Positions 34,816-48,690 of a stretch of DNA of 64,000 bases are shown piece by piece (the first letter of the stretch is position 1; the number at the start of each line of letters is the position of its first letter). The stretch is from the NCBI GenBank assembly GCA_037179385.1, contig CM074200.1:34413884-34477883 (forward strand), in the 5' to 3' direction. The notes under the pieces are model-generated. The model ran no database searches and was not told where the DNA came from. It saw only the letters and a list, made by a program, of their open reading frames with translations. Origin of the DNA: Holothuria scabra (lineage: Eukaryota; Echinodermata; Holothuroidea; Aspidochirotida; Holothuriidae). Both the position numbers and the translations under genes were made by a program.

Positions 34816-36172
34816 GTTGTCCAAAGGACACCCATAAATTTTTCTGAAAATTGAGGCCTGAAAGCTTAAATGTACCATTTACCCTTGGAAAATATAAAAT
34901 CACCTAAAAATGAAGTGCATCCAAAGAGCTCTCAGTATAAAAACTTGCTCATTTAGTTGATTTTAGAGCAGCATGTTATGAGTTTGAACACAATCATCCT
35001 TTCAATATGTCCGTCAATGTATTCAAGTGCACCCTTTATTCAATTCAAGAAGATCCCAGACTTGTCAAGGCTGAACTTCAGTACAACTTAAATCAGTTCT
35101 TTTGATATTTTTCCAATTTATTCCATACTTCTAAGTACTTTCGAGGACACCTTGTGAAATCGCCGATCAAATCAATACAGCAACCTTCATATTTGATTAC
35201 ATCGAATGTCTTCTTCCCTTACCCTCTGAGCACTCTCCTTTCACTCTTACAAAGTAGACAAAAGCAACAAAATCGTGGTGCCGCAACTTTTAATGCATAG
35301 AATGAGGCAACAATTTGACCCATTTGCTTTGATTGAATCAATAAATCTTTCAGAAGCCTTCCCAGAGAGAAATTGTTTCTCTCAGATGGCTTTTCTTAAT
35401 GCGGTTTTGGTCCACAAGATACTCTGGCCTAGTACAATCAGGTTGATGATTAAATTAACAAAGCAGAGAGAACAAACCAATCAAGGATCACCTCCACCAA
35501 GCAAAGGTAAAATGTGCCAAATTTGTGTAAAGCCTTTTACGAAAGGTAACAAAATCCTTGCTTCCAATGGGTCCCCTTGGATAGGCCTGTAGTGAAGTTG
35601 CTTTAGATCAAAGTAAATGTGAAGAAGAAGTAGTTGCAAAAGGGAAAATATGGTCAAACCAGGATGACTTTTGGTTTTGATCAAGTGAAAATGATTTTGT
35701 TACTGCAGTTATAAACTGCTATACTCATCTCAGATAAAAGAGTCTTTGCTTTAAATTTTTTTTTTCTTTTTTTGCAAATAAGGTTAAGTTTGAAAACATC
35801 CTCAGTAGTTCAATAAGAGGAGCCTTTGGAAGAGCCAGCTGCTTTGTCAATGCAATGTAGGAAATTGTCTATTGCCAGGAGATACAAACAATAAAACTCT
35901 GGGTTGTTATGACAATTATCACGAATACCAGTGTAATATGAATATTTTAAAAATGCCAAGATGTGAGGGCATGTGCATGAACCCACGAAAGTGCTGAGTT
36001 GTGTTGGTATTAAAATACACCCCCCTAAATCTGACATCCAAATTTAATTCTCTTTAGTCTATTCAGACTTTTCATCTCTCTTTAGTTGTCTATTTACCTC
36101 AGTTTGAGGTACATGATGTATCTTTAGCTTTGTTTTCTGTAGACCTGTGTATGCATGCTAAAACAAATACAT
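34816..36172. other. non-coding; one 105-codon open frame of doubtful meaning
   Basis: A plus-strand frame at 35275-35592 is open for 105 codons and includes a CxxC (CQIC). No splice structure or family resemblance supports it, and I do not call it a gene. Confidence 0.35.
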
Positions 36173-36555
36173 CATTATGAGATATTAGCCTTTAAGGAGA
36201 TCCGTTATAACTACCACAGTTTTTAGTTTACAGCACTCCACCACTGGTTCATTACTCCAATTAGCTGCTTCAACGAGCAGCAGAGCTGATTACCATTCTG
36301 GCACAATAGAAGCCCAACGACTTTGGGTTTCGAATAACAACTTACAACAAATCGTCAAAAAAGTGCTGGCAAAAAGGGGATCAAATTACTTAACTAGTTC
36401 ACTGAAGGGCTACGTCTCCTTTCAGTTTATTCTGAGATAAAGTGCTATCAAATGTCAACCTTTATAGTCATTTTCAAATGCTGAAATGGGCACATATTTA
36501 GTACTGAGAACAGTTCCTGACGAGATTGTGCTAAGGGTATTTTTTCCAAAATGAC
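36173..36555 (+). mobile_element. family C element
   Basis: GATATTAGCCTTTAAGGAGA, ACCACTGGTTCATTACTCCA, AAAAAGGGGATCAAATTACT and TATCAAATGTCAACCTTTAT occur in order. Confidence 0.75.
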
Positions 36556-37977
36556 ACCAAGACTTGAATTTTACCTTCTGGGACAGGGTTACATTTTGGG
36601 ACAATTAAAAGTAAACAAAACTGACCGCAGGATGGCTTTGAATTACCAATGCCTCCTCACACGGTCACACAGAAAATAGGCTTTTTATCTGTAACCTACT
36701 ACCTGTGGACTTAGATGCGGTCATGCGGATAAACAAAGAAGTACCTCATAGGTCTCTCTTCAGTCTGGGGAGTATACCATCTCAAACAGAACAGCCTTTT
36801 TTAGCCTCTTCTGCAACAGCAGATATGTCATTATTTCCTAGTGAAGTTGCAGGAGAAATAGCGATTCCACTCATGTTTGTGTTTTGACTTTTCATATATG
36901 AAGCAAATAGATGATACAACCCAGATATTCTCAAAAAATCATCATTCACATGGAGGAGAGATGTTGAAGGGTTGGCAATTTAAGCTTATTACATACATTC
37001 TGAGATGCGTAAAGAAATAAATAAACATTTCCTCTTGCCAGAGAGTAAGTGAGTACTATACTGTTTACCTACCAATGTGTGTCATTTTTGTTGCACAACT
37101 CTTATTTACATGCTTTGCTTTCCTTTAGAATGAATAAATGTAATCTTCAGTCCTTCCTGTTTTGTTGCTGTTAAGGCTTGTAAGGTCAAGTCACCTAAAA
37201 GTATTAAGTACATTATCACACTTTGATACAAGGTGCAGAACCTATCAGAAAAACAAAAAAGGTACAGAGATTACAATTTGAGTAGTACAACAATGACATC
37301 ACAAATGATGATGCAATTTGCCATTTTCAATCAAGTGAATAAACTGCAACACTTTATCTCAGGACAAGAATTTTCTGTGAAGATGGTGATTGGACCATTT
37401 GAATTAAGGTTTCATGCTAAATATTATATATTCTTGAAAGTTTAGTCTTGAGGTACATGGTCAATAACATATTTTGACCCATCTAACCAACCCTTCCTCA
37501 AATAAGATGCCCCTCCTCACCAACCCTTTTCTTCAGATAGGATATCCCCCCCCCCTCCCCAAGGAGGGAGGCAAATAGAGAACAAGAAATATGTCACTAT
37601 AAATACACTATGGAACAAAATGACTTTTAACAAAAACTGGGAACTTCTCTTGTGCAAGTGTGACCATTACTCAATAAACTACCTTTATTAGAAAATTCTG
37701 CCCCTTGAACAATGGACATTTACACTTTGCCCTTCATTTCTGAATCCAGCAGTTCCTTAAGATTGTGGGCACCCACCTAAAAAGATTTTTAAGGCATTTG
37801 TATTTCCAAGCATAATGTGATTAAATTCAGTGGCTAAGTTGGTTACCAAATGAATTTTGAATCAAGAAAATCAGTTCAGATTTATTGAAGTTATGCACTA
37901 AAATAAAAATTATAAAATCCTGGAACAGAATTACAAATTTTCAGACCAATCTGTCAAATTAATGATGTTTGGGACAA
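36556..37977. other. non-coding, probably intron
   Basis: No convincing exon. A 60-codon plus-strand frame at 36705-36887 has fairly protein-like composition but lacks a donor. Poly-C tract at about 37548-37560. Confidence 0.35.
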
Positions 37978-38300
37978 ACATGTCAGAAAAAGTACCCTTA
38001 GAACAATTTCATCAGGAAATGTTCTCAGTACTAATTATATGCCCATTTAAGCATTTCAAAATGACTATGAAGGTTGACATTTGATAGCACTTAATCTCAG
38101 AATAAGGTAAAAGGGGATGGCCTTCAGTGATCAGTGATCAGCAATTTGATTTCCTTTTTGATAGGACTTATTTCAGGATTTGTTGTAGGTTGTTATTTGA
38201 AACCCGCCAAAGTGGGCGGGTACTATACTTAGGGAGCTGTAGTTTTTCCCTAAAAGCTGTGGTAGCCATGACGGATCTTCTTAAAGCTAATATCCAGTAA
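37978..38300 (-). mobile_element. family C element, internally deleted
   Basis: Runs from CATGTCAGAAAAAGTACCC to GCTAATATCCAGTAATG, the reverse of the family. Roughly 100 bp of the middle are missing and the junction carries a 7 bp GC hairpin, ACCCGCC/GGCGGGT (38202-38221). Confidence 0.75.
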
Positions 38301-40654
38301 TGATCGAATCCCTATTAATTAGGTACCTTTACTTTGTGTTCTGAAATCACTGGAAATTAATGAAAAGTAAAACAGTTATGCAATACTTTTTTATATTTTC
38401 TGCAGTAATGGACACCTCTAGGTACTGTTTGGGATGTGAACAACTAGTAAAGTAGAAATACCAAGTTTAGTTTCATATTTGCAGTTTTTCATTGCTAAAA
38501 ATTGGCCAAGAAATGATATAATCAGCCAAGTAATGATGCCCACTTTCAAGGGGCAGAATTCGCTAATTTTGGTTCAGAAGAAAGTGCACACAAGTAAGAC
38601 AATTTATTGGTAATTTTTTCAAGTGATTTAAATTTTTTTTTCCTTGGACCTGAGCATGAAGACAAAAATTTTGTGGAATCAATTAATGGCTAATTATAGT
38701 TTACAAAGATATCACTGAACTTATGTTTTCTTACAGAATTTATTAACTTGAATGCCAAATAACACATTAAGCCTCACACCCACCTCCTTAAGTGTACAAG
38801 AAATGTAAACCTCTCATGTATGGCATTTAACACTGACAGAGCTCTTTCAAATTTTGCAATTGCTATCAATCACATCTAAGGCTATCCTTGCACAAAGTAA
38901 ACAAGACCACCATTAGTTTGGAGTAAAACGTCTCCATAGTGTCCTGGCCAATATCTATCAAGCAAACGATTGCCAAATATTGACTCTTTAATACTTCAAG
39001 GAAGGCTCACCACATAACCTAAGGACCGATACCTCAATCATCAAAACTCTGAACCAAAAACATACAAAAGCTAATCAAATTAAGTATCTCTGCAATGCAC
39101 TAACAAGGACGATGATGCTATGACAGTCAGTCATTGCTGTGGAGTCACGTACTATGTGAAGCAGTCCCTGCTTTATTTGAAAGATTAGGTGTACAATTAC
39201 AGCAGCATCCTTTTATATTGGATCTGTGGAAGCCAGTGGTTATAGTTTTATATTCATTAGTATCCAGCAAGTGGGAAAGATATGCACAATTACTGTCAAA
39301 TCTACAGTGTTCTGCTTCTAAACAGAAATAATGACTGCCTGCTAGGTATATACAGAAGACGTTTACCTTAATAGACAAAGATGGACTACACCTTAAGCTT
39401 TTTTCATTCCTCCAAATTACTCAATTAGCTTTAAGCATGGTCATAGACATAACCTAAAGAATATTTTTCCATCAGAATAGATCATTAAACTGTGATTATT
39501 GGGGTCCCTTCTAGTGAAGAATTTGATTCTTTAAGCTGTCATGAGTTCGGTGACATGCAGAATGTATGTTGTGCATTAATTTCATCCTAACCTTGTTTAG
39601 ATCACAATTTGACATTTCAGTAAAATCATTGTTTGCAAGCTTCAAGGGCAGTTTAAACTTGAGATATCTTCTTATGGGTGCGAGATACCTGATATTATTT
39701 GTGTGAGAAAATGGAATTATTTCTTCTCCACCGAATAGCTTGATGGTCTTGCTGTGTAAACTTACATTTAAAGCAACTGTTGTCAGGAAGATATAATGAT
39801 CAGGTTTGATTTTTAATACAAATTGAAGAACAAGAACACATGTTTCTGCTGCTACATTCACACATACTGCAAATTTTTGTTACATTACAAATTTAAATTT
39901 TGCCAATAAAAAAGAAGTGACATCATTGATTGCAATTTTTTTTCAAATACATAATTTAGAGCATACACGCACATGTATGAATGACAAATCCAACATATTC
40001 ATGGGGTAGAAAATTGTCAGGGATCAATAATGACCCTTTCAACATGGTCAATCAGAATGAACACCGAAGAGATTCTTTCAACTTTTTAACTTATCTTAAC
40101 GAACAATGAGTTTACCTAAATATTCCACCAAATGTCTGAAGTGGTGGAATATGATAGGGGGTAGAGATTAAGGGTGACAAGGTTCCCAACTGGATGGGGA
40201 AGGCTAGTCAGTTTCAAAGGGAAGTAGACAGGCAAGTTGTAATGTGAAATCCTCACTGCAACTCATCTATACAGTAAAGCAAGCCCAACCTTTTCCGATT
40301 TCCCAACACTTAAATGTAAATGTATAAGTTTTCCTGAAAAAAAAACATATTTTCTTAACTTAAAGAAAACCACAATTTTTCCTCTTCTGAGGCAAAACTT
40401 GCTTCCATTAGTGCAACCGGCTATCCTTTTTAAAGTGAGAAGTTGTTGAGTCCCCTCACCAAGCTTCCATCCCCAACCTTACCCCCACCCAGGTAGGCAA
40501 ATTGTGGCATGAATGCATCACATATGTGCATCTTTTATGTGACAAAAATTAATTCTTTTCTTTCACTAAAATTCATGCAGTTGACTTCTAGGTTCAATTT
40601 GACTTACTGTACATAAGCAATGTGTACTGTTTAATATTAACAAACATATCAGAC
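38301..40654. other. non-coding, probably intron
   Basis: No feature recognised. A 116-codon minus-strand frame at 39511-39861 has no supporting features. Confidence 0.4.
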
Positions 40655-40830
40655 TCGAGTTTAAAGGACAAGAGCAGTCCCCCAAAATGAAGTAGTGTAG
40701 TAGACTGTACGATTTCATGATTGGCTCTTGAGAGTCATGTGACAATGTTTTTTCTCTTCAAATGTGAAATTTACCAGGATCGAGTTACAGTTTGCTTCAC
40801 CTAGAATATGCAATATTGAAGTCCTAAATT
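40655..40830 (+). repeat. dispersed repeat family L, copy 1
   Basis: GACAAGAGCAGTCCCCCAAA, TCATGATTGGCTCTTGAGAG and GTGACAATGTTTTTTCTCT are the inverted counterpart of 48225-48415. Confidence 0.65.
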
Positions 40831-41032
40831 TTTATAGCAAATACTGTGACGAGGAAAAAGATTAAAATTGGGAAATTTAGTTGCTGCTTCAAGACAAGTT
40901 TGGGGCGACTGCCTTTGCCTTTTAAAAAGGATGTGCATCAGGAAAGTTTCAAAATCAAGGATAGAGTGGCTGCTAATTAAAGAGTTAAAAAAGAAACCCA
41001 CATCTTTGTACCACCTTTGTTTGTCATCACAG

Positions 41033-41328
41033 CAGTCAGTTCCAATTCTCCTAACCTACTCACTTAAGCAAGTTAAGCCCCTCCCACAACTGTCTAAAAC
41101 TCATCCTCATCCAGACACAATCTCAGTTTATAGCTTCAGGGTGAGTACAAGACCCAGTGTGTAATCAGAACAGGCTCTCAGTATAGTACGTACACACTGT
41201 GCACTATGAACTACAGTACTCTGCATGTTTTCAGTAAATTTGCTGTCAATCAAAGAGCTGTGCCAATCAAGAATTTCTGCAGACTAAGTAAAAAATTTTA
41301 CTTTGAGTTGAAAATGAACTGCCATTAA
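41033..41328 (+). mobile_element. family A MITE, diverged
   Basis: AGTTCCAATTCTCCTAACC, AGCCCCTCCCACAACTGTC, GCTTCAGGGTGAGTACAAG and CAAAGAGCTGTGCCAATCAA occur in family order, with a right-hand TTAA at 41325-41328. The left terminus is not clear. Confidence 0.7.
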
Positions 41329-44300
41329 ATTCATTTTACTTTTACAGACTCCTCTTCTTCTTTCACACATCAAAGATCAGTTTTCTGCCAGAACTTCCGT
41401 ATGAGCTTGCCATAATATAGATCAGCTAGTACTGAAAACTGATATCAATATGACAACTTAGGTATAAAGGTGCTGTAAGTTCTGAAGTATTCCTGCTGAA
41501 TGACAGATGAAAGAAAGTGGGGAAATCCTAAACTCTAATGGATTTTTATCTAAATTCATGTAGCTTAACACCTATGAAGAGTTCCCAACAGCTCAGAGCA
41601 CAATGAAATTTCAATCGATATCTTGCTTCTCTCCAGTTAAGCACTCTAACTTATGGTGACAAAATAAAAGAATAATTTACTACATGCCACGAACATGCCC
41701 CACATGAAAGCAGAGAAAAATGACTGCTGATCAGTGGATTTCAAGAGAGAGCTCAAGCAGTAGTTGCTTTGATCCTGCACCCTTATGTACCATTCCCACC
41801 ACACCCCTAAGACCCACTCATTTGTAAATAAACTATCGCATGTGCGTATAGAAACTTGCTTCCATCATCATGTCTTCTCTTTTGTTTACTAAGTTTTACA
41901 ATGTTAATTTTCTGTTTTCATGAGTGACCAAACAACAGACTGTTATCAAACAGGATTTATATACACTTGGTGTTAATTAAGCTTGACCGTTTTTTAGGCA
42001 AAGCAAACTCTGAGGTGTGAACAAAGGTAGTATCAGGCCAAAAAGCATCATGCCTAATGAGTCTTTTCAAAATTCCAAACTGTTGGGGCAACCAAATACT
42101 GTGCATGGAGTCAATGTGATTACTACTAGCGGATATGAGATGTGATAGTAGATTCTGCATGTTAAACTGGTATTTAAACACTATATAAGTAGCTGAATAA
42201 TGCCTTTCAAAACATTAATGAAACTGAAGACAAATCCATGTACTTTTGATGATCTAGTTGCAGGTAATTTGAAGAACATGCAATTTTGACAGTTTGCACC
42301 ATCCTTAAACATGATATACCACTTCAATACAATTTAAAAGATTTTACAAGCAGAAAGATATGGTACTTCCATACCCAAAGAACAAGTCTCAGGTAACATT
42401 TAAGTTTTTCTCATATTGACAAAGGTTTCAATAGAAGAGAAAGGTGCATCATACAATGATTTTACCCTCTTCTTAGAATAATTACCAGTCTTCCTTTTTT
42501 AATCATCTTGCCCCCTTTCAAATTCTCCTTCCTTCTTAAAGCTTCTTAAACCTGCATTTAATATCTTATATGGCTACAGGTATGACACAGTTATGTTTTT
42601 AGTCACCAGAAAACTTTCTTATTTAGCTATTTTTAAAGTTGCTGAAAGTTGTGATGGTATCTTACAGGAAGTAATGTACACCCTGACATGAAGTATACAT
42701 AACAAAAAAATATTACGCTAAAAATGGACTAGAAATGTCATTTTTGTTTCAAAATCAATAACAGTGAAGTGTGATTTAATCTTTTTTATATTCAGCCCAA
42801 GCAGTCCTGAATAAACATTTACTAGGATGTGTTTCCGTAGACTTGTTTCTACCTGCTCTCCATTTCTTAGGGGAAGAGTTGTAAATAAAATTCACATATA
42901 GATACTGCATATCTTTGTTTTTCAACCCACTCTATGTAAAATTAAAGGATTGGTAACATTGTCACTGTTTTTAGCATATCCAAACATAGCCACAAGATCC
43001 CAAATGATTGCCAGATACAATTGTAATCTCTGACCAGAATCTAATTTTCTCACATATTGGCACTTTTTCTGATATTCTTCCTTTGCACTACATTATGATG
43101 GCAGGTAGACATGCCCCAAAGGTATCTGTATTGAATGCCTTTAATCTGTAAGAAATTTCAAATTTTCCAATATGTTTCTCGATAAATCCTGTGTAACATA
43201 TTGATTCCTCGATATTAAAATAATACAAGGCAAAATATTTCACAGAATTCCTCGGATTTGAATTAACTTTTGAAATCTGCCCAGGGCTGGACACTGGGAA
43301 TTACTCTTAAGTCTCACATATTATGAAACAGCAATGAATAATATATGACAGAATAAAATACTGATACTTCAAACACAAAATTACTAGTGACAGTAGTATG
43401 CTGCCCTCTATTAATGGCAATTAGTGAGATTTTCATCATTAGGAGATCAAAACCAATATCACTGCCAATGCTAGTTTATACATTTAAATACCTGTTAGCT
43501 GTAGTTTTGTGGAAAATTTTTCACATGAATGAAAGAAACAGAGCTGTCAACTGGGAAAGCCTCTTGCTTCCCTGAATATAAAAAGTCACAAAAAAGCAGG
43601 AAATTGTTGCCACAGGGTGGGCAACTATGACTTGTATTCTAAAGGTCATTTTGAAATGTCACAGGTGTGAAAAATTGTTACAGTCTTGTCTGTTATCGAT
43701 TCACAAATATATGACTCTTTTCTTACTCTTATAAAATTGACAACTTTTAGCAAAGAGAATAAAATTAGCACCTTATATCAACCTGGAAGGATAGTTCATG
43801 GTTATTTTACAATATGTATCCCTCTAGAGGTTATCAAGCTTCATCACAAATCTAAAGCAAACAGATGCAGAATAAGCTACAGTTTTGAATGTGGACTTGT
43901 AAAATGTTAGTTATGTATTCACATACAAAGACAACCATAACAGAGGGAAGGAGGCCATGGTAGGAGAGGGGTAATAATACAAAGGTTTGGCTATTCTAGA
44001 AACTTAGTTCAGAGGGATTGAGGATTGATTTGCAACATGATGCTAAAAAGTCATATTTTAATTAGTGCCACCATAAGCAAGTTCTTTCTATGCCAAAACC
44101 CTTCAATAGCTGTAATTAATTTAATAGCTGTTTTGTAAGGACTATTTTAGAATTTGTTGTTAGTTACAGGCCTATCCACACTCCTTCATTGGACTTCTAT
44201 TATATCAGCATTGTCATCAAAGCTGCGGCTTATTTAAGGGGTAATCAGAATTTGACTGTGAATATTTTCCAAGTTTGTTCCAGCACTTTGTTTTCCCTTC

Positions 44301-47300
44301 ATGATAACTGATTTTTTTTTACCAGAGACAACTAACATTGAAGCTCTGTCTTTCAAGTGGGAAGAAACCTAAATTCTGTGTTGATTATTATTGAATGGGA
44401 ATTTTGTAATGTTGTTCGGGTAACAAAATCCACATAGATGCGATACTAAATCAAAATAAAATCAACCGTACATAACTGTACATAATACACATCCATCAAA
44501 TCTAATGCCTTTTTAAAAGTTATTAGAGTTTGTAATATTACCCAACCATTTCTTAAAAAGAAGTCATGACACATGATATTTTAACATAGTTTTGTCTCCT
44601 ACCTCAGGAAAATCACTCGCTTGCAAGTTCTAATTAATTAATTGAAGTTATTTTTGGCTTTTATGTGACAATTAAACTCTCCATAAACAGAAACCCCAAA
44701 TTTATACAAGACTGGTGTCTTTGCATTAAATCACTCCTCATGATTCATAAGGAACTGATATTCTGGTTAAAATATATCATCTATATCACTGTCAAACAGT
44801 GGGAAGCCTACAAATTTTTGCCCATAACAGTTTACACAATGGAATCAAATTATTTATTTAACATGGTTCCTGCCATAAACAGAACTCAGATTATCAAAAT
44901 ACCAGTCCCAATATATTTTGGGAGAAACTTCAAGAATTCAGTGAAATTTGACAAGTTATTGCAAAGTTTATATGCTTGACCTCTTCCATCATGCATGCAG
45001 GCTAAGATACTGATGAAAAATTGGATTTAGACCAATATGAAATGGGGATGAAAAGATCTTTGCCAGAGATTTTGATACAGGATAATGGTTCAGATCCCCA
45101 AATGAGAGGTATTCATCCACTTAAGGCATATTAACTAATTACTTGATGAAATGAAGAGTTAAACTTCAAACAATTCATTTTGATAGCAAGAAACCAGTTT
45201 AAACCTATGCTAGACCCCTAAGCCATGACAGCAAATGCTTAGACCCTTGCAACCCTCCCCCAAGACTTTGTAGGTAATTTTTTCCTTTTCCACTTGCTAT
45301 AAACGAACAAACAAAAATCAGCTCCTGACATCTTCAGTATATACCCCTTTCATATTGGTCATTAGAAAACACCATGTCACATAAGACAAGGTTTAGATGG
45401 CAAAACTTTCCCATATCCTGATAGACTGATACCCATGTCAGGTAGGGAAATTCACTGTCCCCCCACCTCACACTTCCTGCCAGGCTGGCACACCACTGAT
45501 TAATATGAACCTCAAGCTACATGTATGTGTCTGAGAAAACTGAAATCTTCAAGTATTCAAAATTCATTTATCAGAAGAACTGATGTAGGCAATATAAATT
45601 TGAAGGGCAAGTAGTACTTGATGCTTGTTTCAGGGCAAGTACAGGTGAAGGTCTATGACTTCTTGGTCATTTAATTAATTCACATATTATAGTGGTAACT
45701 ATGGGAATACTGGCAGCAAATCTTTGTCAGAAAAGACAGCAGCAGGCTTGCCACAAACTTGAAGCTTGTAACCTGCCTGCGATTTAGCCTCAAGTATCAG
45801 TACTAATGATTATGTCTGGCAAACAAACTTTCTAATAGACAATGTCTCCTGCAGTGAATTCCTAATGTATCTGTGATCTGTCACCCCCATAATGCATGCT
45901 TAACATTTTGCAAATTTTGCGGAAACTTTGAAATTTCATAAACCATAATAAAGCAAACTGACCTGCTTCCATGCCCTTCAAAGCTCAATTTTTTTCATAT
46001 TTCCTAAAATATATGAGGACAGAAGGGTTGTTTCATTTTAATCAAGCCAATTAAAACCATGGTTAAAATCATGATTGCAACTGAGAAAATTTCTTTATAT
46101 CAATTCATATTATTCTTATACTTGATTTAAATTACTGACTTTTCATCAAAATTTTGTATAATAACAAAATCATCAACCCTAAGATGTAAATCATGTGCAA
46201 AAGTACATTATTTCAATGGTCATCCAATTTGGATGAAGTTATAAACTTTGAAAAGCACTGTCACAAAATAGGTCAGGTCATAGTTAATGATACATAATTC
46301 ATGAATTAGCATCACCAACAAATTGAATAGTCACAGAGGTAATCCTGAATGATTTTAATATGGACAGGATGGAATAAAATTTTCATGGACTTTCCTGGTA
46401 GCTATGACTTATACCCAAAAAAAAGTGAACATCTGCAAAGAAGCAGTCTTACAAGAACCACAATTGCAACCTACATATCAGAAAGCCTGTCCAAGATTTT
46501 TTAAGTGTCATAGGGTTGAGGTTCATTGGTCCCACCCTTGGGTTAAAGTGTAATTGGAGGAAACTTGAGATGTCATGCAACCACATCACAAAATGGTAGT
46601 TTAAGGCAGGTCAATTCATCCTTTTCCAACTGAAGTCAGTTGATCAATTTTAGCTATACAGTTTTGTATAAACAAAGACGAGTGCTTCTGTGGTTGGTAA
46701 GGAATATAAAACTAGATGTTTTTTCTATAGCAAAGCAATAATAAATATCATTGTGTTGTGTAATAGTGTAATGCAGAAGGTAGGAATCAAACTGTACTAT
46801 GAACAAGGCTTTATTTAAATATCAAAACTGTTACACAAAGAGTGCTTTCAAAGTTGATGATTTGAACAAGGCTTGTTTCAAAGAACCAGAGCAATTAATC
46901 TGTCAGATTAGGTTAGCTTTATCTCCAACATGCTGCTTATTGGCAGATGGTGGATGGTGGAGAGGCCAGAGTGTATAACCTCTCAAGTCTGAGGATAAAT
47001 TGATACTGAAAGGGTACACAGATGTGAATTAAATTCTTGCACTTAAGCATATTAAAAGTTGATGCAGTTACAAGTTAATGTAAAATACATGAAGGTTTAC
47101 TTGTTTTATACTTTAAGTTGCTACCACTAAATATTAACTGAACATTATTTTGTTGTATAACAAATGAAGGTGCATATCCACTGTTTACAACAAAGTTTTA
47201 GCTACCACAAGCATGTGTCTATGGGGTTCTTACAGCAGCAGCCATGTGATCTGCACAAAAGCTGCAGACAATAGCTCTAAATTGCAATCACAGAAAGGAC

Positions 47301-48159
47301 TGTGCTCACTGAAAGTACAATGAAATAATACTAATGATTAAAGCATCAATCTGAACAAATATCAAGGGTACAAGTAAAACCAAACTTTGTGGGGAAGATG
47401 ACCAAAATCCCAACATGAAAGTGAGAACGAAATGCTTTCATGCTAGGCGACAGGGTCTCCTCAAGATTGAGGCAGGAAGTCACAAGCTGAGAAATAGCAT
47501 GTCTGAAAAGACCACTCCCAAGCATGTATGGAAATATCATTTCAAGCACCATTGCACTCTCAAGTGATGATTCACCACAGAGGACTGGACAGAAGAATAT
47601 GAAGAGATTGTTCTCTTTCTCATCCTGTACTCCCCTAGATTACAGAGAGGCGTCGTAATCCTTTGTTTGCATGCTGCAGTGAATTTGGCTGTACAATAAC
47701 ACAAAAACACTACCTCCCAAGGGGGAGGTTTCAAGGAAACAGCCTCATCCCTGCAAGACCTATGCTGTTGATTTTGTTTGCTTCTGTCCCAAAACGCAAC
47801 ACTGTCACAATGTAGGCTCATTTTAGCATGGTTGTTGGTTGCCAACTGGCTATAACAGTTCATCAGGTGATGGAGTAGGCTTACTTGACTATAAAATTTA
47901 TAACAAAATGAAACCAGCAGTCTCATCAATCAGAGTTCTTGAAAAACAGAAGTTACAATTTTCCAAAAATGTCCCATTTAACTATTTCATGAATGAATTT
48001 TGAGTCAAAGGTTGTATAAATTATTAGAGTTCCCAAGCAATAAATTTGATTTCATTTTGCAAAAAGAGAAGAAATTTCAAGATTATCAGAGTACTTGAAA
48101 ATTGTGTTGTGAAAATGTATAAATCACCTTGAGGGCCACAATTATTTGGTTAAAGGTAA
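41329..48159. other. non-coding, probably intron; largest repeat-poor stretch
   Basis: I find no exon, RNA gene or repeat copy in this stretch. The longest open frame (130 codons, minus, 47537-47929) resembles no family I know and has no clear splice context. Confidence 0.4.
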
Positions 48160-48410
48160 ACTTTAAGCAGTCCCCCAAAACTTATTTTGAAGAAAAACTA
48201 AATAACACAATTTTCATCTTATTTCTCTTCAAAGTATTTCTAATTACATGCTATGACTTTACTATTGCATATTCAAGGTAAACCAAGCAGTTATTTCTGG
48301 TAAATTTCACATTTTGATGAGAAAAAACATTGTCACATGACTCCCAACAGCCAATCATGAAACTGGACAGTCTACTACACTTCTTCAATTTGTGAAGACT
48401 GCTCTTGCCC
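48160..48410 (-). mobile_element. family L MITE, copy 2
   Basis: TTTAAGCAGTCCCCCAAAAC at the left and the complement of GACTGCTCTTGCCCTTTAA at the right are related, suggesting short inverted ends with TTAA. The body contains AGCCAATCATGAAACTG, inverted relative to 40655-40830. Confidence 0.55.
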
Positions 48411-48690
48411 TTTAAGCTAGCTGTACAATAACTACATGACTTTACACACTGCAACTCAACTGGTTCATAACTGTGACTGGCAATGTTAAGACCAGTTAAA
48501 CGTCCGACCAACTTCAAACAGGAAGAACCAAAATGTTGGTTCTTCCCCTCTGATGTCAGAGCGACTTAAAACTGGTCTTGCAACTGCCAATCGCAGTAGT
48601 AAACTCACACACATTACATGACTGTTGGAGATCCGACGATCGAGCTGATTTGCGATGTGCAAAGTCGTGTAAGTGTGAGGCTAGCTTTAA
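48411..48690. mobile_element. full-length foldback element, about 280 bp
   Basis: The ends TTTAAGCTAGC and GCTAGCTTTAA are inverted. Further in, ACACGACTTT/GCACA-type arms and AAGACCAGTT/AACTGGTCTT pair. The centre is a perfect 11 bp hairpin, GGAAGAACCAA/TTGGTTCTTCC (48521-48546). So the whole element can fold as one long imperfect hairpin. TTAA lies at both ends. Confidence 0.75.

Noticed and set aside
35275..35592. 105-codon plus-strand open frame with CQIC
   Set aside because: A single CxxC is not a zinc-binding domain, and there is no splice or promoter context.
36705..36887. 60-codon plus-strand frame with protein-like composition
   Set aside because: No donor at its end and no recognisable family.
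47537..47929. 130-codon minus-strand open frame
   Set aside because: Longest frame outside the repeats, but the composition and lack of any recognisable domain suggest chance.
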